DNA of 64,000 nucleotides from Closterium sp. NIES-65 (lineage: Eukaryota > Streptophyta > Zygnematophyceae > Desmidiales > Closteriaceae): assembly GCA_948144175.1 (NCBI GenBank), contig CANXME010001298.1:1-64000 (forward strand), given 5' to 3'. A program made the translations under genes and the position numbers. Of the stretch, positions 21,295-32,600 are shown piece by piece. The notes under the pieces were generated by a model. That model saw only the letters and a list, made by a program, of their open reading frames with translations. It ran no database searches and was not told the DNA's origin. The first letter of the stretch is position 1, and each line of letters begins with the position of its first letter.

Positions 21295-21750
21295 CCTCTC
21301 ATGGCCTCTCACGGCCCCTCTCACGGCCCTTCGCGGCCCCTTCAGGCCCCTCGTGGCCCCTTCGCGGCCTCCCTTCGCGGCCCCTTTGCGGCCCCTTCAC
21401 GGCCCCTTCGCGGCACCTTCACGGCCCCTTCACGGCCCCTTCACGGCCCCTTCGCGGCCCCTTCACGGCCCCTTTGCGGCACCTTCACGGCCCCTTCACG
21501 GCCCCTTCACGGCCCCTTCGCGGCCCCTTCACGGCCCCTTCGCGGCCCCTTCGCGGCCCCCTCGCGGCCCCCTCGCGGCCCCTTCGCGGCCCCTTCGCGG
21601 CCCCTTCACGGCCCCTTCGCAGCCCCTTTGCGGCCCCTTCACGGCCCCCCCTCGCGGCCCCCCTCACGGCTCCCTTCGCGGCCCCTTCTCGGCCCCCTCG
21701 CGGCCCCCTCACGGCTCCCTTCGCGGCCCCTTCGCGGCCTCGCCCCGTCG
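21295..21750 (+). repeat. GGCCCCTTCRC minisatellite in the A2 leader
   Basis: About 45 tandem copies of a unit near 10 bp, GGCCCCTTCGC or GGCCCCTTCAC, with occasional CTC variants. Long open frames here (rich in Pro, Ser, Arg) come from the repeat. Confidence 0.9.
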
Positions 21751-21894
21751 CCAGTCGCGGCCCCGCCGCGTCGCCCCCGCCTCGTCGCATCGCCCCTGCG
21801 GGACCCGCGAGGCGCGGCTCCTGTGCGTCGCGACGCCCCTGCGGGACCCGCGTGGCCTCACCCCTGCCCGCCGCGGCGCCCTGCCCTAACCCGA

Positions 21895-22435
21895 ACCTGG
21901 AGCAGCCGCCACTGCAGAAGCCGCCCCTGGAGCAGCCGCCACTGCAGCAGCCGCCCCTGGAGCAGCCGCCACTGTAGAAGCCGCCCCTGGAGCAGCCGCC
22001 CCTGCAGCAGCCGCCCCTGGAGCAACCGCCACTGCAGCATCCGCCCCTGCAGCAGCCTCCCCTGCAGCAGCTGCCCCTGCAGCAGCCGCCCCAGGAGCAG
22101 CCGCCACTGCAGCAGCCGCCCCTGGAGCAGCCACCCCTGCAGTAGCCGCCCCTGGAGCAGCCGCCCCTGCAGCAGCCGCCCCTGGAGCAGCCGCCCCCGC
22201 TGCAGCCGCCTCTGGAGCAGCCGCCACTGCAGCAGCCGCCCCAGGAGCAGCCTCCCCTGCAGCAGCCGCCCCTCGAGCAGCCACCACTGCAGCAGCCGCC
22301 CCTGGAGCAGCCACCCCTGCAGCAGCCGCCCCTGGAGCAGCCGCCCCTGCAGCAGCCGCCCCTGGAGCAGCCGCCCCTACAACTGCCGCCCCTGGAGCAG
22401 CCGCCCCTGCAGCTGCCGCGGAGCCCTCGCCCTAC
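21895..22435 (+). repeat. CTGGAGCAGCCGCC minisatellite in the A2 leader
   Basis: Tandem 15-bp units alternating CTGGAGCAGCCGCC and CTGCAGCAGCCGCC, unrelated to the upstream GGCCCCTTC array. Confidence 0.9.
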
Positions 22436-22577
22436 AGTGGTAACGGCCTCACCGTTGCCGCCCTCGTACGCCTGCCCTTCTCGCCACTGGTGAGCAGTGC
22501 CCTGCCCGTACTGCTGTTACTGCTGCTCTTGCTGCTAGTGCTCTTTCTACTGCTACTGCTGCTCCTGGTGTGGCCAG

Positions 22578-25082
22578 ATGCAGCTCCAGCGTTGTCCGCG
22601 TGAGTCCCTCACCCCCCAACAACTTCGTGAGTGGTACGCTAGTTGGGGTTATAGGGGTGGCCGTGCTGCGAATACTGCTATTGCTTCTGCGGCTACCACT
22701 GCTCCTGCTGCTCCTGGCGGTGGCCAGATGCAGCTCCAGCGATGTCCGCGTGAGTCCCTCACGCCCCAGCAGCTTCGTGAGTGGTACACTACTTGGGGTT
22801 GTCGGGGTGGCCGTAGTGGGAGTCGTCCTGGAGCGAGTAGTTCGGCAGCTGCTTGTATAGGCCATGTGCAGCTGCAGCGTCATCCGTGCGCGGTCCTTTC
22901 GCCCCAGCAGCTTCGTGAGTGGTACGCTCAGCGTGACGGGTCACGGGGTACTGCTCGCTGTCCATACGTCATTCGCACTGGTGCTCGGACTGGTCAGCCT
23001 TGCGGGACGTTTGGACACGCAGAGTCCCGCTGCTTCGCCCGTCTGAGCGACGCCTGGCGTACGGAGTTTGGCGACGCGACTGAGCTACCCGATTGGGTGG
23101 AGCTGCTTAGGCTGCGTGTAGATATCTATACTCTTGACTATGATGCTATCCTCACTGCCATGTATGCATTGCCTACTAGTGATAAGGGTGACTGTTACCT
23201 GTGTGTTCCGCCTGACCTGGGCATTGAGGCTGCTGCTCTAGGTGCTGGTGAGGCTGCTGCTCTAGGTGCTAGTGCGTCTGCTGCCCCAGGTGCTGGTGAG
23301 TCTGCTCACTCAGGTACCATGTCGGCTCAGGCCTTACACACCTTCACCCTTGACTCGGGTGCTTCCCGCTCCTTCTTTCGAGACCGCACCACGCTTACGC
23401 CACTTAGTCGGCCGATTGCGGTCTCCCTAGCGGACCCCTATAGGGGTCCTGTCCTTGCTAGCTTCTCCACTGTCTTACCGTGTCCGGCAGCTCCCTTTGG
23501 CACCCTGTCAGGTCTCTACCTCCCCTCGCTCTCTACGAACTTGGTAAGTGGTGCTGATCTACAGGATCGGGGGGCTGACCAGTTCACTCCTGCGAGTCAG
23601 CGGGTGACCCACTGTACGTGTGCTTGGACGGGCCGACACATGGCCACGTTTACCCGTCGGCCGGGGTCGAGCCTGTACACACTGACTACCCACTCTCCTC
23701 CGATTGCTGCGTCTGGTCAGGTAGCTACGTCGAGTCAGGTGTTTGCTGCAGCGTCAAGGTCTGGTCCTGAGTCTGCTCCTTGCTCGTGTCGTCTCCTGTC
23801 CCACAAGACTCTCCTTTGGCACCACCGCCTTGGTCACCCCTCCCTGCCTCGTCTCTGATGCATGGCCTCCCGTGTCCTTGTCTCTGGTCTCCCCCGGTCC
23901 CTCCCTCCCCTCCCTCCGGGGCCTGCCCCTACCAGCGTTCCCTGCGTCGAGGGGCGGCAGCGCGCCGCCCCTCAATCCTCCGAGTTTCCTCCGACAGAGG
24001 CTCCCCTGCAGACTCTTCACATGGACGTGTGGGGCCCCGCCCGCGTCCGTGGCCAGGGTCACGAGCGTTACTTCCTGTTGGTGGTTGACGACTACTCGCG
24101 TTACACCAAGGTGTTCCCCTTGCGCAGCAAGGGTGACGTCACTGAGGTGTTGATCGATTGGATCCGCGCAGCTCGTCTCCAGCTGAGAGAGAGTTTCGGC
24201 TCGGACTTTCCTGTTCTGCGTCTGCACTCTGACAGAGGCGGGGAGTTTTCCTCTGCCCGTCTGGGAGCCTTCTGTCGTGCACAGGGCATCTACCAGACCT
24301 TCACGCTTCCGACCTCTCCACAGCAAAATGGGATTGCTGAGCGCCGCATTGGCATGGTCATGGACGTCGCTCGTACGTCCATGATCCATGCGGCTGCCCC
24401 CCATATTATGTGGCTGTTTGCGGTTCAGTAGGCAGCGCATCAGCTCAACCTTCAGCCCCGGGACTCCTTGCTTGAGACCTCCCCCACCTTGCGGTGGACG
24501 GGGAAGGTTGGCGATGCGTCTGCGTTTCGTGTCTGGGGATCTCGGGCGTTTGTCCGCGACTTGTCTGCGGACAAGCTGTCCCCCCGTGCTGTTCCCTGCG
24601 TCTTCCTTGGCTTCCCCCCTGACGCGCCTGGGTGGCAGTTTTACCACCCCACCTCGCGCCGTGTTCTGTCCTCCCAGGACGTCACGTTTGATGAGTCGGT
24701 GCCTTACTACCGTCTCTTCCCCTACCGCACTGCGCCCCTCCCCCTGCCGCCGCTCTTCCTTGCGCCAGGTCCTCCCCCGGTAGACCCTCTCCCCCCTCAG
24801 GGTCCTGCCCCGTCAGGTGTGTCCCAGGTAGACGCAGTCGAGCCTGACGAGGTAGCTGTTGACTCTGGTGCTGCTAGGGGTGCTGAGCCTGCGGGTGCCG
24901 GGTCTGGGGGTGCTGAGCCTGGGGGTGCGGAGCCTGGGGGTGCTGAGTCTAGGTGTGCTGAGCATGCGGATGCCGGGTCTGGGGGTGCTGAGCCTGGGGG
25001 TGCGGAGCCTGGGGGTGCTGAGCCTGGGGGTACGGAGCCTGTGGGTACGGAGCCTGGGAGGTGCGTAGCGTGGGGGTGCTAG
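22578..25082 (+). pseudogene. gag-pol: A2 gag remnant, protease and integrase
   Basis: The frame begins with three tandem copies of a module (22578, 22728, 22866) carrying LQRCPRESLTPQQLREWY, which is single in A3 and A4. The Gag N-terminal domain and Gly-rich tract seen in those copies are absent. The cysteine knuckle region is followed by the protease-like motif FTLDSGASRSFF (about 23343-23378). Integrase reads LWHHRLGHPSL, then MDVWGPARVRG (first D), LHSDRGGEFS (second D) and QNGIAERRIG (E). TGA at 23856-23858 and TAG at 24429-24431 interrupt it. It closes in GGAEPGGAE repeats, where a one-base shift ends the frame at 25082. Normally one polyprotein would run on into RT. Confidence 0.88.
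24880..25065 (+). repeat. GGAE-type coding repeat before RT in A2
   Basis: Fifteen-base units GCTGAGCCTGGGGGT encode G-G-A-E-P or G-G-A-E-S pentapeptides. Equivalent arrays are at 47480-47640 (A4, minus) and 58690-58920 (A3). The array contains the A2 frameshift. Confidence 0.88.
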
Positions 25083-25092
25083 GTCTACTCGT

Positions 25093-27786
25093 GTGGCCTT
25101 TGGCGGTGCTTCGTCGAGGAGGGAGCTACCCTTTGTGGAGGAGCTGCGCGAGTGGTTTGCCCGGCGCTGGAGCCGTGCTGCTGGAGCTGGAGGTGCTACT
25201 GTTGCTGCTGGTCCTAGAGGTGCTCGTACTGGCGGTACTAGAGCTGCTGGGACTTGGGGTGCTGCTGGGGCTGCTGGAGTTAGTCCTGCTGGAGGTACTG
25301 CTGGAGCTGCTGGCGGTACTAGAGCTGACGGTCCTGCTAGAGTTTGTGCTGCTGGAGCTGCTGGAGCTGGAGCTGCTGGGTGTGTTGGCGCTGGTGGTTC
25401 TGCTGGCGCTAGTGCTTTTGAGGGTGCTGGAGTTGGCGCTGTTGGAGCCGGAGGCGCTGCTGGCGCTGGTGCTGCTGCTGGGGGTACTGGAGCTGTCCCT
25501 GCTGGTTCAGGAGGCGCTGCGCGGCCGAGGACGTACTTCGTTCCGCTCCTTGAGCAGGTTCTTGGTCTCCCGCCCTCTACTGGTCCTGCTCCTCCCTTAG
25601 AGTGTCCACAGCCTGTCCAGTCGCGGTCACAGTTACAACCCGCCTCCCCCCTACCTGCTCCTTCTCCCTACACTGGTCCTACTGGAGGTCTTGCTGAGCG
25701 TCGTGAGCCTGCGTCTCGTCATGCGTCGCTTGTTCGTGCTGCTCATACTAGTTGTCGTGCTCCGCGTCCGCGTCTTTCTGCGGTCCCAGGCACACACCAG
25801 ATGGCACTGCGTCCTTCCACTGCTCCTCTGCGTATCCCGTTGCCATCTCCTCCACAGTCCTCTCTTCCTACTCTTGCTGACCAGGAGTCTAACTCTCTTC
25901 GTGCTGCTTGTCCTATTGTCACGCGTCTCCGGGCCACTGTTGTCACTGACCCTTCCTTCGAGTCCACTGCTGCGTCTGCCTTAGTTGCTGAGATTGTCGA
26001 CTTTGCTGCTCGCTGTCGTCTAGACTACGCCGCTAGTCTCGTTGCTGAGTCTGAGTCTGTCTGTCCTCCGTCCGTCGGGGGTGGGTGTGCTCTTAGCACG
26101 GACGTCCTTGAGGACAGGCAGGAGGAGTTCCAGTGTTTTGCTGCTGCTTTGCCTCATCTTGTGTCCACGTTGATTGCCCCTGAGGGAGACCCGGATGCAC
26201 CAGACATCCCGACTCCTCGATCATACGCTGAGGCGATCGAGGGTCCCTACTCCTCACAGAGGCAGTCAGCCATGGACGTAGAGATGGCTTCCTGGAAGTC
26301 CACAGGCACCTACATCGGCGAGGTTCCCCCACCTGGGGCGAACATCGTCAGTGGCATGTGGATTTTCAGGGTGAAGCGGCCGCCGGGTTCTCCGCCTGTC
26401 TTCAAGGCGCGTTACGTGGCTCGAGGCTTCAGTCAGCGGCATGGAGTTGACTACTTTCAGACCTTCTCTCCCACCCCGAAGATGACCACTCTTTGGGTGC
26501 TGCTGCACATAGCCGCTCAGCGCGACTACGAGCTTCACTCTCTTGACTTCAGCACAGCTTTCCTGCAGGGCAGCCTACACGAGGAGATCTGGTTGCGCCG
26601 CCCACCTGGCTTCACTGGGTCGTTTCCTCCTGGTACCCAGTGGAGCCTCCGGTGGCCAGTCTACGGTCTCCGCCAGGCGCCCCGTGAGTGGCATGACACA
26701 CTGAGGACTACACTTGCGGCTCTTGGGTTTGCTCCGTCTACTGCCGACCCGTCGCTGTTTCTGCGCACCGACACCTCTTTGCCGCCGTTCTACATCCTCG
26801 TGTACGTCGACGACTTGGTCTTTGCCACTGCTGACACTACTAGACTCGCCCACGTGAAGTCCGAGCTGCAGAAGAGACACACGTGCACAGACCTGGGTGA
26901 ACTGCGCAGCTACCTTGGCTTGCAGATCACCCGGGACAGAGCACAGCGCACCATTACCCGGACTCAGTCACACATGGTGCAGCAGGTCCTTCAGCGCTTC
27001 GACTTCACGTACTCCTCGCCTCAGGCCACTCCTCTGTCTACTCGCCAATCGCTCTCAGCTCTGCCTTCGGATGAGTCCGTAGAGCCGAGTGGCCCGTACC
27101 CAGAGCTTGTTGGCTGCCTCATGTACCTAATGACCTGCACACGACCTGACGTAGCATACCCTCTCAGCATCTTGCCACGCTATGTTGCTCCTGGGAGACA
27201 CCGACCAGAGCACATGGCTGCAGCGAAGAGGGTGTTGCGCTACTTGTGCAGTACGTCAGGCATGGGGCTAGTGCTTGGAGGGCGACGTCGAGTGGTCCTC
27301 ACAGGTCACGCAGACGCTTCTTGGGCTGACGACCAGGCTACGCAGCGGTCGTCACAGGGTTACACCTTCAGCCTTGGCTCCGGCTCTGTTTCGTGGCGGT
27401 CTACCCGCTCGTCCTCTGTTTTCTGCTCCAGTTGTGAGGCTGAGATCTACGCGGGGGCCATGGCTGCACAGGAGCTACGTTGGCTCACCTACCTGCTGAC
27501 TGACCTAGGAGAGCCGCCTCGTTCTCCTCCAGTTCTGTACGTAGACAACAAGGCCATGCTGGCCTTGTGTCGGGAGCAGAGACTGGAGCACAGAACGAAG
27601 CACATTGCTCTTCGCTACTTCCTTGCTCGTGAGCTACAGCAGCGTGGTCAGCTGCGCCTTGCTTACGTGGCCTCTGAGGCCAACACTGCTGATATCTTTA
27701 CCAAGGCACTTCCTCCTTGTGATCATCAGCGCTTCTGTACGATGCTAGGTCTTGTGCCTACTTGGCCTCACTTGCTCACTTCTTGA
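25093..27786 (+). CDS. pol: A2 pol: RT and RNase H, long uninterrupted frame
   Basis: An 897-codon open frame. The first 260 residues are a Gly/Ala-rich and Pro-rich spacer, including ELREWFARRW. RT starts near residue 390 with MASWKSTGTYIGEVPPPGAN and contains ARGFSQRHGVDYFQTFSP, LDFSTAFLQGSLHEEIWL and the intact catalytic YVDDLVFATAD (about 26800-26832). RNase H follows (LTGHADASWADDQ, then CEAEIYAGAMAAQELRW and VDNKAMLALC), ending LLTS and TGA at 27784-27786. Known role: copying element RNA and degrading the template. The 5' end of the frame is not a natural start, because the ancestral polyprotein began in gag. This is the best preserved RT of the window, but it is cut off from gag and integrase by a frameshift. 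Confidence 0.88.
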   Translation: MAFGGASSRRELPFVEELREWFARRWSRAAGAGGATVAAGPRGARTGGTRAAGTWGAAGAAGVSPAGGTAGAAGGTRADGPARVCAAGAAGAGAAGCVGAGGSAGASAFEGAGVGAVGAGGAAGAGAAAGGTGAVPAGSGGAARPRTYFVPLLEQVLGLPPSTGPAPPLECPQPVQSRSQLQPASPLPAPSPYTGPTGGLAERREPASRHASLVRAAHTSCRAPRPRLSAVPGTHQMALRPSTAPLRIPLPSPPQSSLPTLADQESNSLRAACPIVTRLRATVVTDPSFESTAASALVAEIVDFAARCRLDYAASLVAESESVCPPSVGGGCALSTDVLEDRQEEFQCFAAALPHLVSTLIAPEGDPDAPDIPTPRSYAEAIEGPYSSQRQSAMDVEMASWKSTGTYIGEVPPPGANIVSGMWIFRVKRPPGSPPVFKARYVARGFSQRHGVDYFQTFSPTPKMTTLWVLLHIAAQRDYELHSLDFSTAFLQGSLHEEIWLRRPPGFTGSFPPGTQWSLRWPVYGLRQAPREWHDTLRTTLAALGFAPSTADPSLFLRTDTSLPPFYILVYVDDLVFATADTTRLAHVKSELQKRHTCTDLGELRSYLGLQITRDRAQRTITRTQSHMVQQVLQRFDFTYSSPQATPLSTRQSLSALPSDESVEPSGPYPELVGCLMYLMTCTRPDVAYPLSILPRYVAPGRHRPEHMAAAKRVLRYLCSTSGMGLVLGGRRRVVLTGHADASWADDQATQRSSQGYTFSLGSGSVSWRSTRSSSVFCSSCEAEIYAGAMAAQELRWLTYLLTDLGEPPRSPPVLYVDNKAMLALCREQRLEHRTKHIALRYFLARELQQRGQLRLAYVASEANTADIFTKALPPCDHQRFCTMLGLVPTWPHLLTS

Positions 27787-27984
27787 CCTTGCTTGTACTA
27801 TGATCTTTCTATACCTGCACTTGCTTGTTTACCTTTATATATGATCTTGCATGTAAACTGGCCTTGTGGCCTTGCTCTTGTGCTCGGACTGTGTGGTGAC
27901 GTTGTGATCCACCCTGAGCTTGCTTTGCTTTGCTTGACTGGTCTTTGTGACCTCTTGTTCTCCCCCACTTTGCCTATGGGGGTG

Positions 27985-28110
27985 TGTCAAACTCATATGC
28001 TATAGTCTGTGTAGGTTGTAGTGGGGTAGAAAATATGGGGTACAACACTTTTAGGTTTTCCTACTTGTACCCACCTCCTTGCTAGTTCATTCATTCCTCG
28101 TTCTTTCACA
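27985..28110 (+). repeat. A2 3' LTR, 126 bp
   Basis: Starts TGTCAAACTC after ATGGGGGTG. Ends TTTCACA before the CCATC duplication. Bases 27787-27984 are the conserved family A 3' non-coding stretch. Confidence 0.92.
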
Positions 28111-28115
28111 CCATC

Positions 28116-28400
28116 CTTTGATGACAGCTCCCGCGAGTAGGGTCTGCAGCGTCGTCGGCTTCACCACTGGAGCAAACAACTCCTTGAAGTCCACTTTCTC
28201 CTTCTGCTGGTACCCCTTGGCAACAAGCCTAGACTTGTAGCGCTCGATCATGCCGTCGGCATCGGACTTTATCTTGAAGAACCACTTCGACGTTATCGGT
28301 GTACGCCCCTTCGGCAGCTCCACCAATTCAAACGTGTCGTTCTCCTCAATGCTCTTCAGCTCACTCTCCATTGCCTTCTTCCACTCCTCAGCATCACTAC
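28116..28400 (-). pseudogene. pol: C1 pol, N-terminal part of RT
   Basis: The minus strand reads EEWKKAMESELKSIEENDTF, then WFFKIKSDADGMIERYKSRL and KVDFKELFAPVVKPTTLQTL, the standard start of a Copia RT domain. It is open from the D2 junction (28400) to the A2 junction (28116). It joins integrase at 36083 and the rest of RT at 20991 once the insertions are removed. C2 has the matching region at 52730-53010. Confidence 0.9.
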
Positions 28401-29565
28401 TGTCAACAGGAGTTGTGTGTTGGACCCGTCCTCGCTTGGGCGGAGCCAAATTCGTGGTCGGATGTGAGGGGAGCAGCCGACGTGCAGCAGTGGGCGAGCT
28501 GGTTGACGAGGTCGACTTGCATGGGAACCACTGCACGGGCGCTGACTTCAGGGTAGAGTGGCGCCGACGTCAGGGAGGTCGACTTGGGAAGTCGACCTGC
28601 GGAGGACGTCAACTTGGTGACGTCAACTTGGGGCAGCCGACTTGGATGGTCGGCTGATGGACTGCTGGTTGACCTGCTGGTGGTCGACCTAACCTGGTGG
28701 TCAACGAAGGAGGGGCCAACGTCGACCTCGACTCAGGGCACCAAGCAGTTGGGCGTCGAGCAGCTGGGCGTCAACTTGGTGACGCCGACTTCGGGTAGCC
28801 GACTTGGGGGTCGGCTGACAACTGCGCTCGTTGACATGGAGCTGGTCGACCAGGAGTGCTTGTCGACGCGGAGCTGGCCGACCAGGAGTGATGTCGACCT
28901 GGAGCTGGTCGACCAGGGGCGTGGTCGACCTGGTGAGGTCGACTTGGAGGTGGTCGTCGACTTGGGAGGTCGACGAGCGTATACAGGAGCATCTGGTCGG
29001 CGAGGTTGCCCGGTCGACCATGTTACCTGGGTGACGAGGTTGTGCGGAGGAGTGCGACGGTCGCCCAGGCAAAGTTGGCGAGTCCGACCTCGGTGGTGGT
29101 ATCCCGAGGTCGACGTGGCTGATCAGATGCAGTCATCAGCGCCAGGCCGACTTGGTGTGTGCGTTGTGCCAGGTGACAAGGCTTCGTACGCCAATCATCT
29201 GCAAGCACCTCTGAAGCGGGTGCGGTGCTGTTCTGCGGGAGCAACGCTGGCACGCCGTCAACCTACGACGCTGGTACGCCGTCGACTTTGCACTGCTGGA
29301 GCGCGGTCGACCAAGTCGTGCTGGAACGCGGTCGACCGTGCTGCGCTGGCAGTCGACCGACCTGAATGCTAGCTCTGATGTAGTCTTGCCATGCCAACTT
29401 CATTGTATCATTGTTGTCAATTTTCTCTAGTGAGACTCTTGCCAAAATCTCCCCGTGAATGTGCAAGCAGAGAACACACAAGCAAATGACTAAGGAACGC
29501 AGAGATCACACGAGCATCCGTGCCTAGTCCGTAGTCTAGCTCCCGTTGCAGCAGTTATCTCCGCA
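28401..29565 (+). repeat. D2 5' LTR, 1165 bp
   Basis: About 340 bp longer than the D1 LTR. The extra length is an array of GTCGAC-rich units at roughly 28500-28960. Confidence 0.92.
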
Positions 29566-29693
29566 TGGTGTGGTGAGCGTGGACGGCACACGATTTACCT
29601 TTTCAGTCAGGTCGACGTAGTGGTCACTTACCTAAGTTGCTCGTAGGCCGGCAGCCGTACAGTCCCTAGCGTGCGCGTAGGTGACACCAAGGT

Positions 29694-32600
29694 GATGGAC
29701 ACCCTGGAGGGAAGGCTGGAGGATGCGAGGAGACGTCATGAGGCCCAAGAGTACGGGCCGATACCCTGGGTGGTCGTCGAGGCTGGGCTCCGCACCATGT
29801 GGGCGACGGAGCATCCCCCTTCTCGACCGGCGTTTCCTCGACCGGTGACCAACGAAGGCAGCGTTAACGTGGATGTCAATGCCGGAGGTGGCCAAGTCGG
29901 CAACAATGCGGAAGGCACGTCGAGGCAGAGATGTGTGATGCACGCCGATGAAGTCGGCGGCGTTCAGGCACGAGGGGTGCAGTCGTCGGCGGCTGCAGGC
30001 TCCTCGCAGGGGGACGTCGGAGGACAGCGAAGCGGTTTGTTGCCGATGTCGGCGACCAAGCTGACAGCGGGCGGGATTGCACCAAGCTACGGCTACTTCA
30101 AGTTTACGCCGGACAGGATCTTGGTCACCCCGCCGCTCGTTGGTCGACCAGACATTCTCACCTAAAAGAAGGCCATCAAGCCTCAGCTAGAGATGGCCGA
30201 GCTGATCGGTTTCGCCCGAGGGACCGTGGCGACGCCGGGGGAGCACCACCCTTACCTGCATGCGGAGTTTCGCGCCGTGCAGTTGTTGACCTTCACGGTC
30301 ATCTCGCGGTGCTGCTTGCCGGGCGTGCAGATCGCCTTGAAGTGGTGCCGAGAGTACCTCGACGCTGGCCACCAGGCGTGGCACTTCATCGAGTCGACCT
30401 ACCAGGTCACCGACGACTTGTTCATCGCCCAGCTAGAGGGGCACCTGACCCACCTGCGTATGGGCGACGAGGAGACGGCGACCGATTACTGCAACCAAGC
30501 CCGGCGAATTCTCACCACCATTAGGATGGCCGGCGCGCAGTACTCGACGGCGTCGTACGTCACTCACGTCATGCAGGGACTCTCGAGCAGCTATAACCTC
30601 CTGAAGCGACTGTCAATGGCGCCGAGCACGAGGACGACGCTCAACGAGGACAACTTGACTTTATATATCCTGCAGGACGAGGCGATGCAGGATGCAGAGC
30701 GGTCCCAAGAGCTCTTGGCGCAGGCGAACTTCGTCGCCCCGGCGAAGCAAGGTGGTCGAGCGGGGCAGCGCGGACTGTCTGGTGGCGGCGGTAGCAGTGG
30801 CTGGAAGCCGGCCAAGGAAGTCAACAAGAAGAAGTCGACCAAGGACAGCGGTCGAGGAGGAGGAGGTCAACGTCGGGAGTGCTGGCTGTGCGGCGACCCC
30901 AACCACCTCTCGTTCGAGTGGCCCGACCGCAATGACTCTGACGACGACGACGCCAAGGGAGGCCGCGGGAGGTCTAGCAGTCGTCGTCCTCGTCGAGGAG
31001 GAAACAAGCCGCGCAAGGAGAAGCATTCGACGACGTCGACCTCGGCAAAGGACGCCAACTCCCCTGCTGGCGACAAGGGGCAGGACGACAAGACGGCATC
31101 GTTCTCGCTGGTCGGCGTCGTAGAGACGACCGTCTCGCTAGCGCCGGAGGTCAGAGAGGACTTCCAAGCGGGGGCGGCAGCTGTGCAGGCGAACTCGGCG
31201 GTGGTCCTGCTTAACAGTGGCTTCTCCCACCACCTGATGGGGACGAAGGAAGTCTTCGTCGACCTGCAGCCGAACGGCTCCATCAAGCATGTGCGCGGCT
31301 TCAATGGGGCGCTGCAGGACGTCCAGGGCCGCGGCACCATCGCCCTGCAAGGAGAGGCCAGGAAGCAGGTACTTATCCCCGACGTGCTGTGCGTCCTGGG
31401 TGTGCGCGCGAACCTGCTCGCATCCGACCAGCTGAAGGAGCACGGCGTGAAGTTGCAGGAGGACGGCGATGGGAAGCTGCTCGTCTTGGCCGCGGGAGAG
31501 GTGCTCGGACGGCGACGTACTCCGGGCGTGTCCTCTGCACCGACCTGCGTTCTTGCTCCACGAAGTCGACGTCGCCCACGCCGGAGGTTGTGGCCCTGCA
31601 GGCGATTGTCTCAACGACGAAATCGACGCCGCACAGGATGCATGCGAGGCTTGCGCACGTCGGCATAGACACCATACGGAGCTCGGCGAAGAACGAGGTC
31701 GCCATTAGGCTGGACCTCAAGTCGGCGACTGGCGCCGACTCACCGTGTGTCTCGTGCGTCGGCGGGAAGCTTGCGCGGCACACCTTCCCCGACCAAGGCT
31801 CCGACGCCGACGAAGTGCTGGCCGTCGTGCACATCGACCTGTGCGGGCCGTTCCGCGTGGCTGCCAAGGACGGCACCCTGTACTTCCTTCTGCCGAAGGA
31901 CCGCAAGTCCCGCTTCGTCTGGGTGAGGCCGGTCACCAAGAAGTTGGATGTGCTGTTGGAGTTCCAGAAGTGGCTGGTGTTGGTGGAGAGGCAGACGAAG
32001 AAATCGGTGCTGATGCTTCGCTCCGACCGAGGAGGGGAGTTCATCGGGAAGAAGTTCACCGACTTCGTGGACGGACAGGGGATTGTCCACGACCTTACCT
32101 GCCCGTACACCCCGCAGCAGAACGGCATGGCGAAGAGGGAGATGAGGACGGTGGTGGAGTCGGTGCGGACGATGCTGCTACACATGGGCGTGCAGCACCA
32201 CTGGTGGCACCTCGCTCTGCGGCAGGCCGTCTGGGTCCGCAACTGCCTTGAGCGGTCGACGCTGCCGCCGGGAAAGACGCCGTACCAGCTGTTGACCGGG
32301 CAGAAGCCCGACTTGTCGATGGCGTGGGTGTGGGGCTGCATGGCGCAATTCCTTGTCCCCCAGCAACAGCGTGGTGGGAAGATGAAACCGAAGGCTAGTT
32401 GGGGCCTTCACCTCGGCGTGTCGGGGGAGAGCAAGGGTTGGGAGCTCCTCGACATCGACGCCAACCGGGTGGTCACCACGTCGAACGTGGTGTTCCACGA
32501 GGATATGTCGCTGGAGGTGTGGAAGCCGGAGCACGGGCCGGTGTCAAGTCGGACGCCGACCACCCCACCGACCGATACCTCGACGGCGACGCTACCTCTG

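Larger units (their letters stand above)
20992..28110 (+). mobile_element. A2: Ty1/Copia element, family A, 7119 bp
   Basis: 126-bp LTRs (three differences by eye) are flanked by a perfect CCATC duplication (20987-20991 and 28111-28115). The primer site TGGTATAGAGCAGG follows the 5' LTR and the purine tract ATGGGGGTG precedes the 3' LTR. It splits the RT gene of C1. The gag N-terminal domain is missing, but the RT/RNase H frame is fully open. Confidence 0.94.

Noticed and set aside
21225-22443. Overlapping Pro/Ser/Arg-rich open frames up to 380 codons in the A2 leader
   Set aside because: They are products of GGCCCCTTCRC and CTGGAGCAGCCGCC tandem repeats, open in several frames at once, with no domain and not conserved in A3 or A4.
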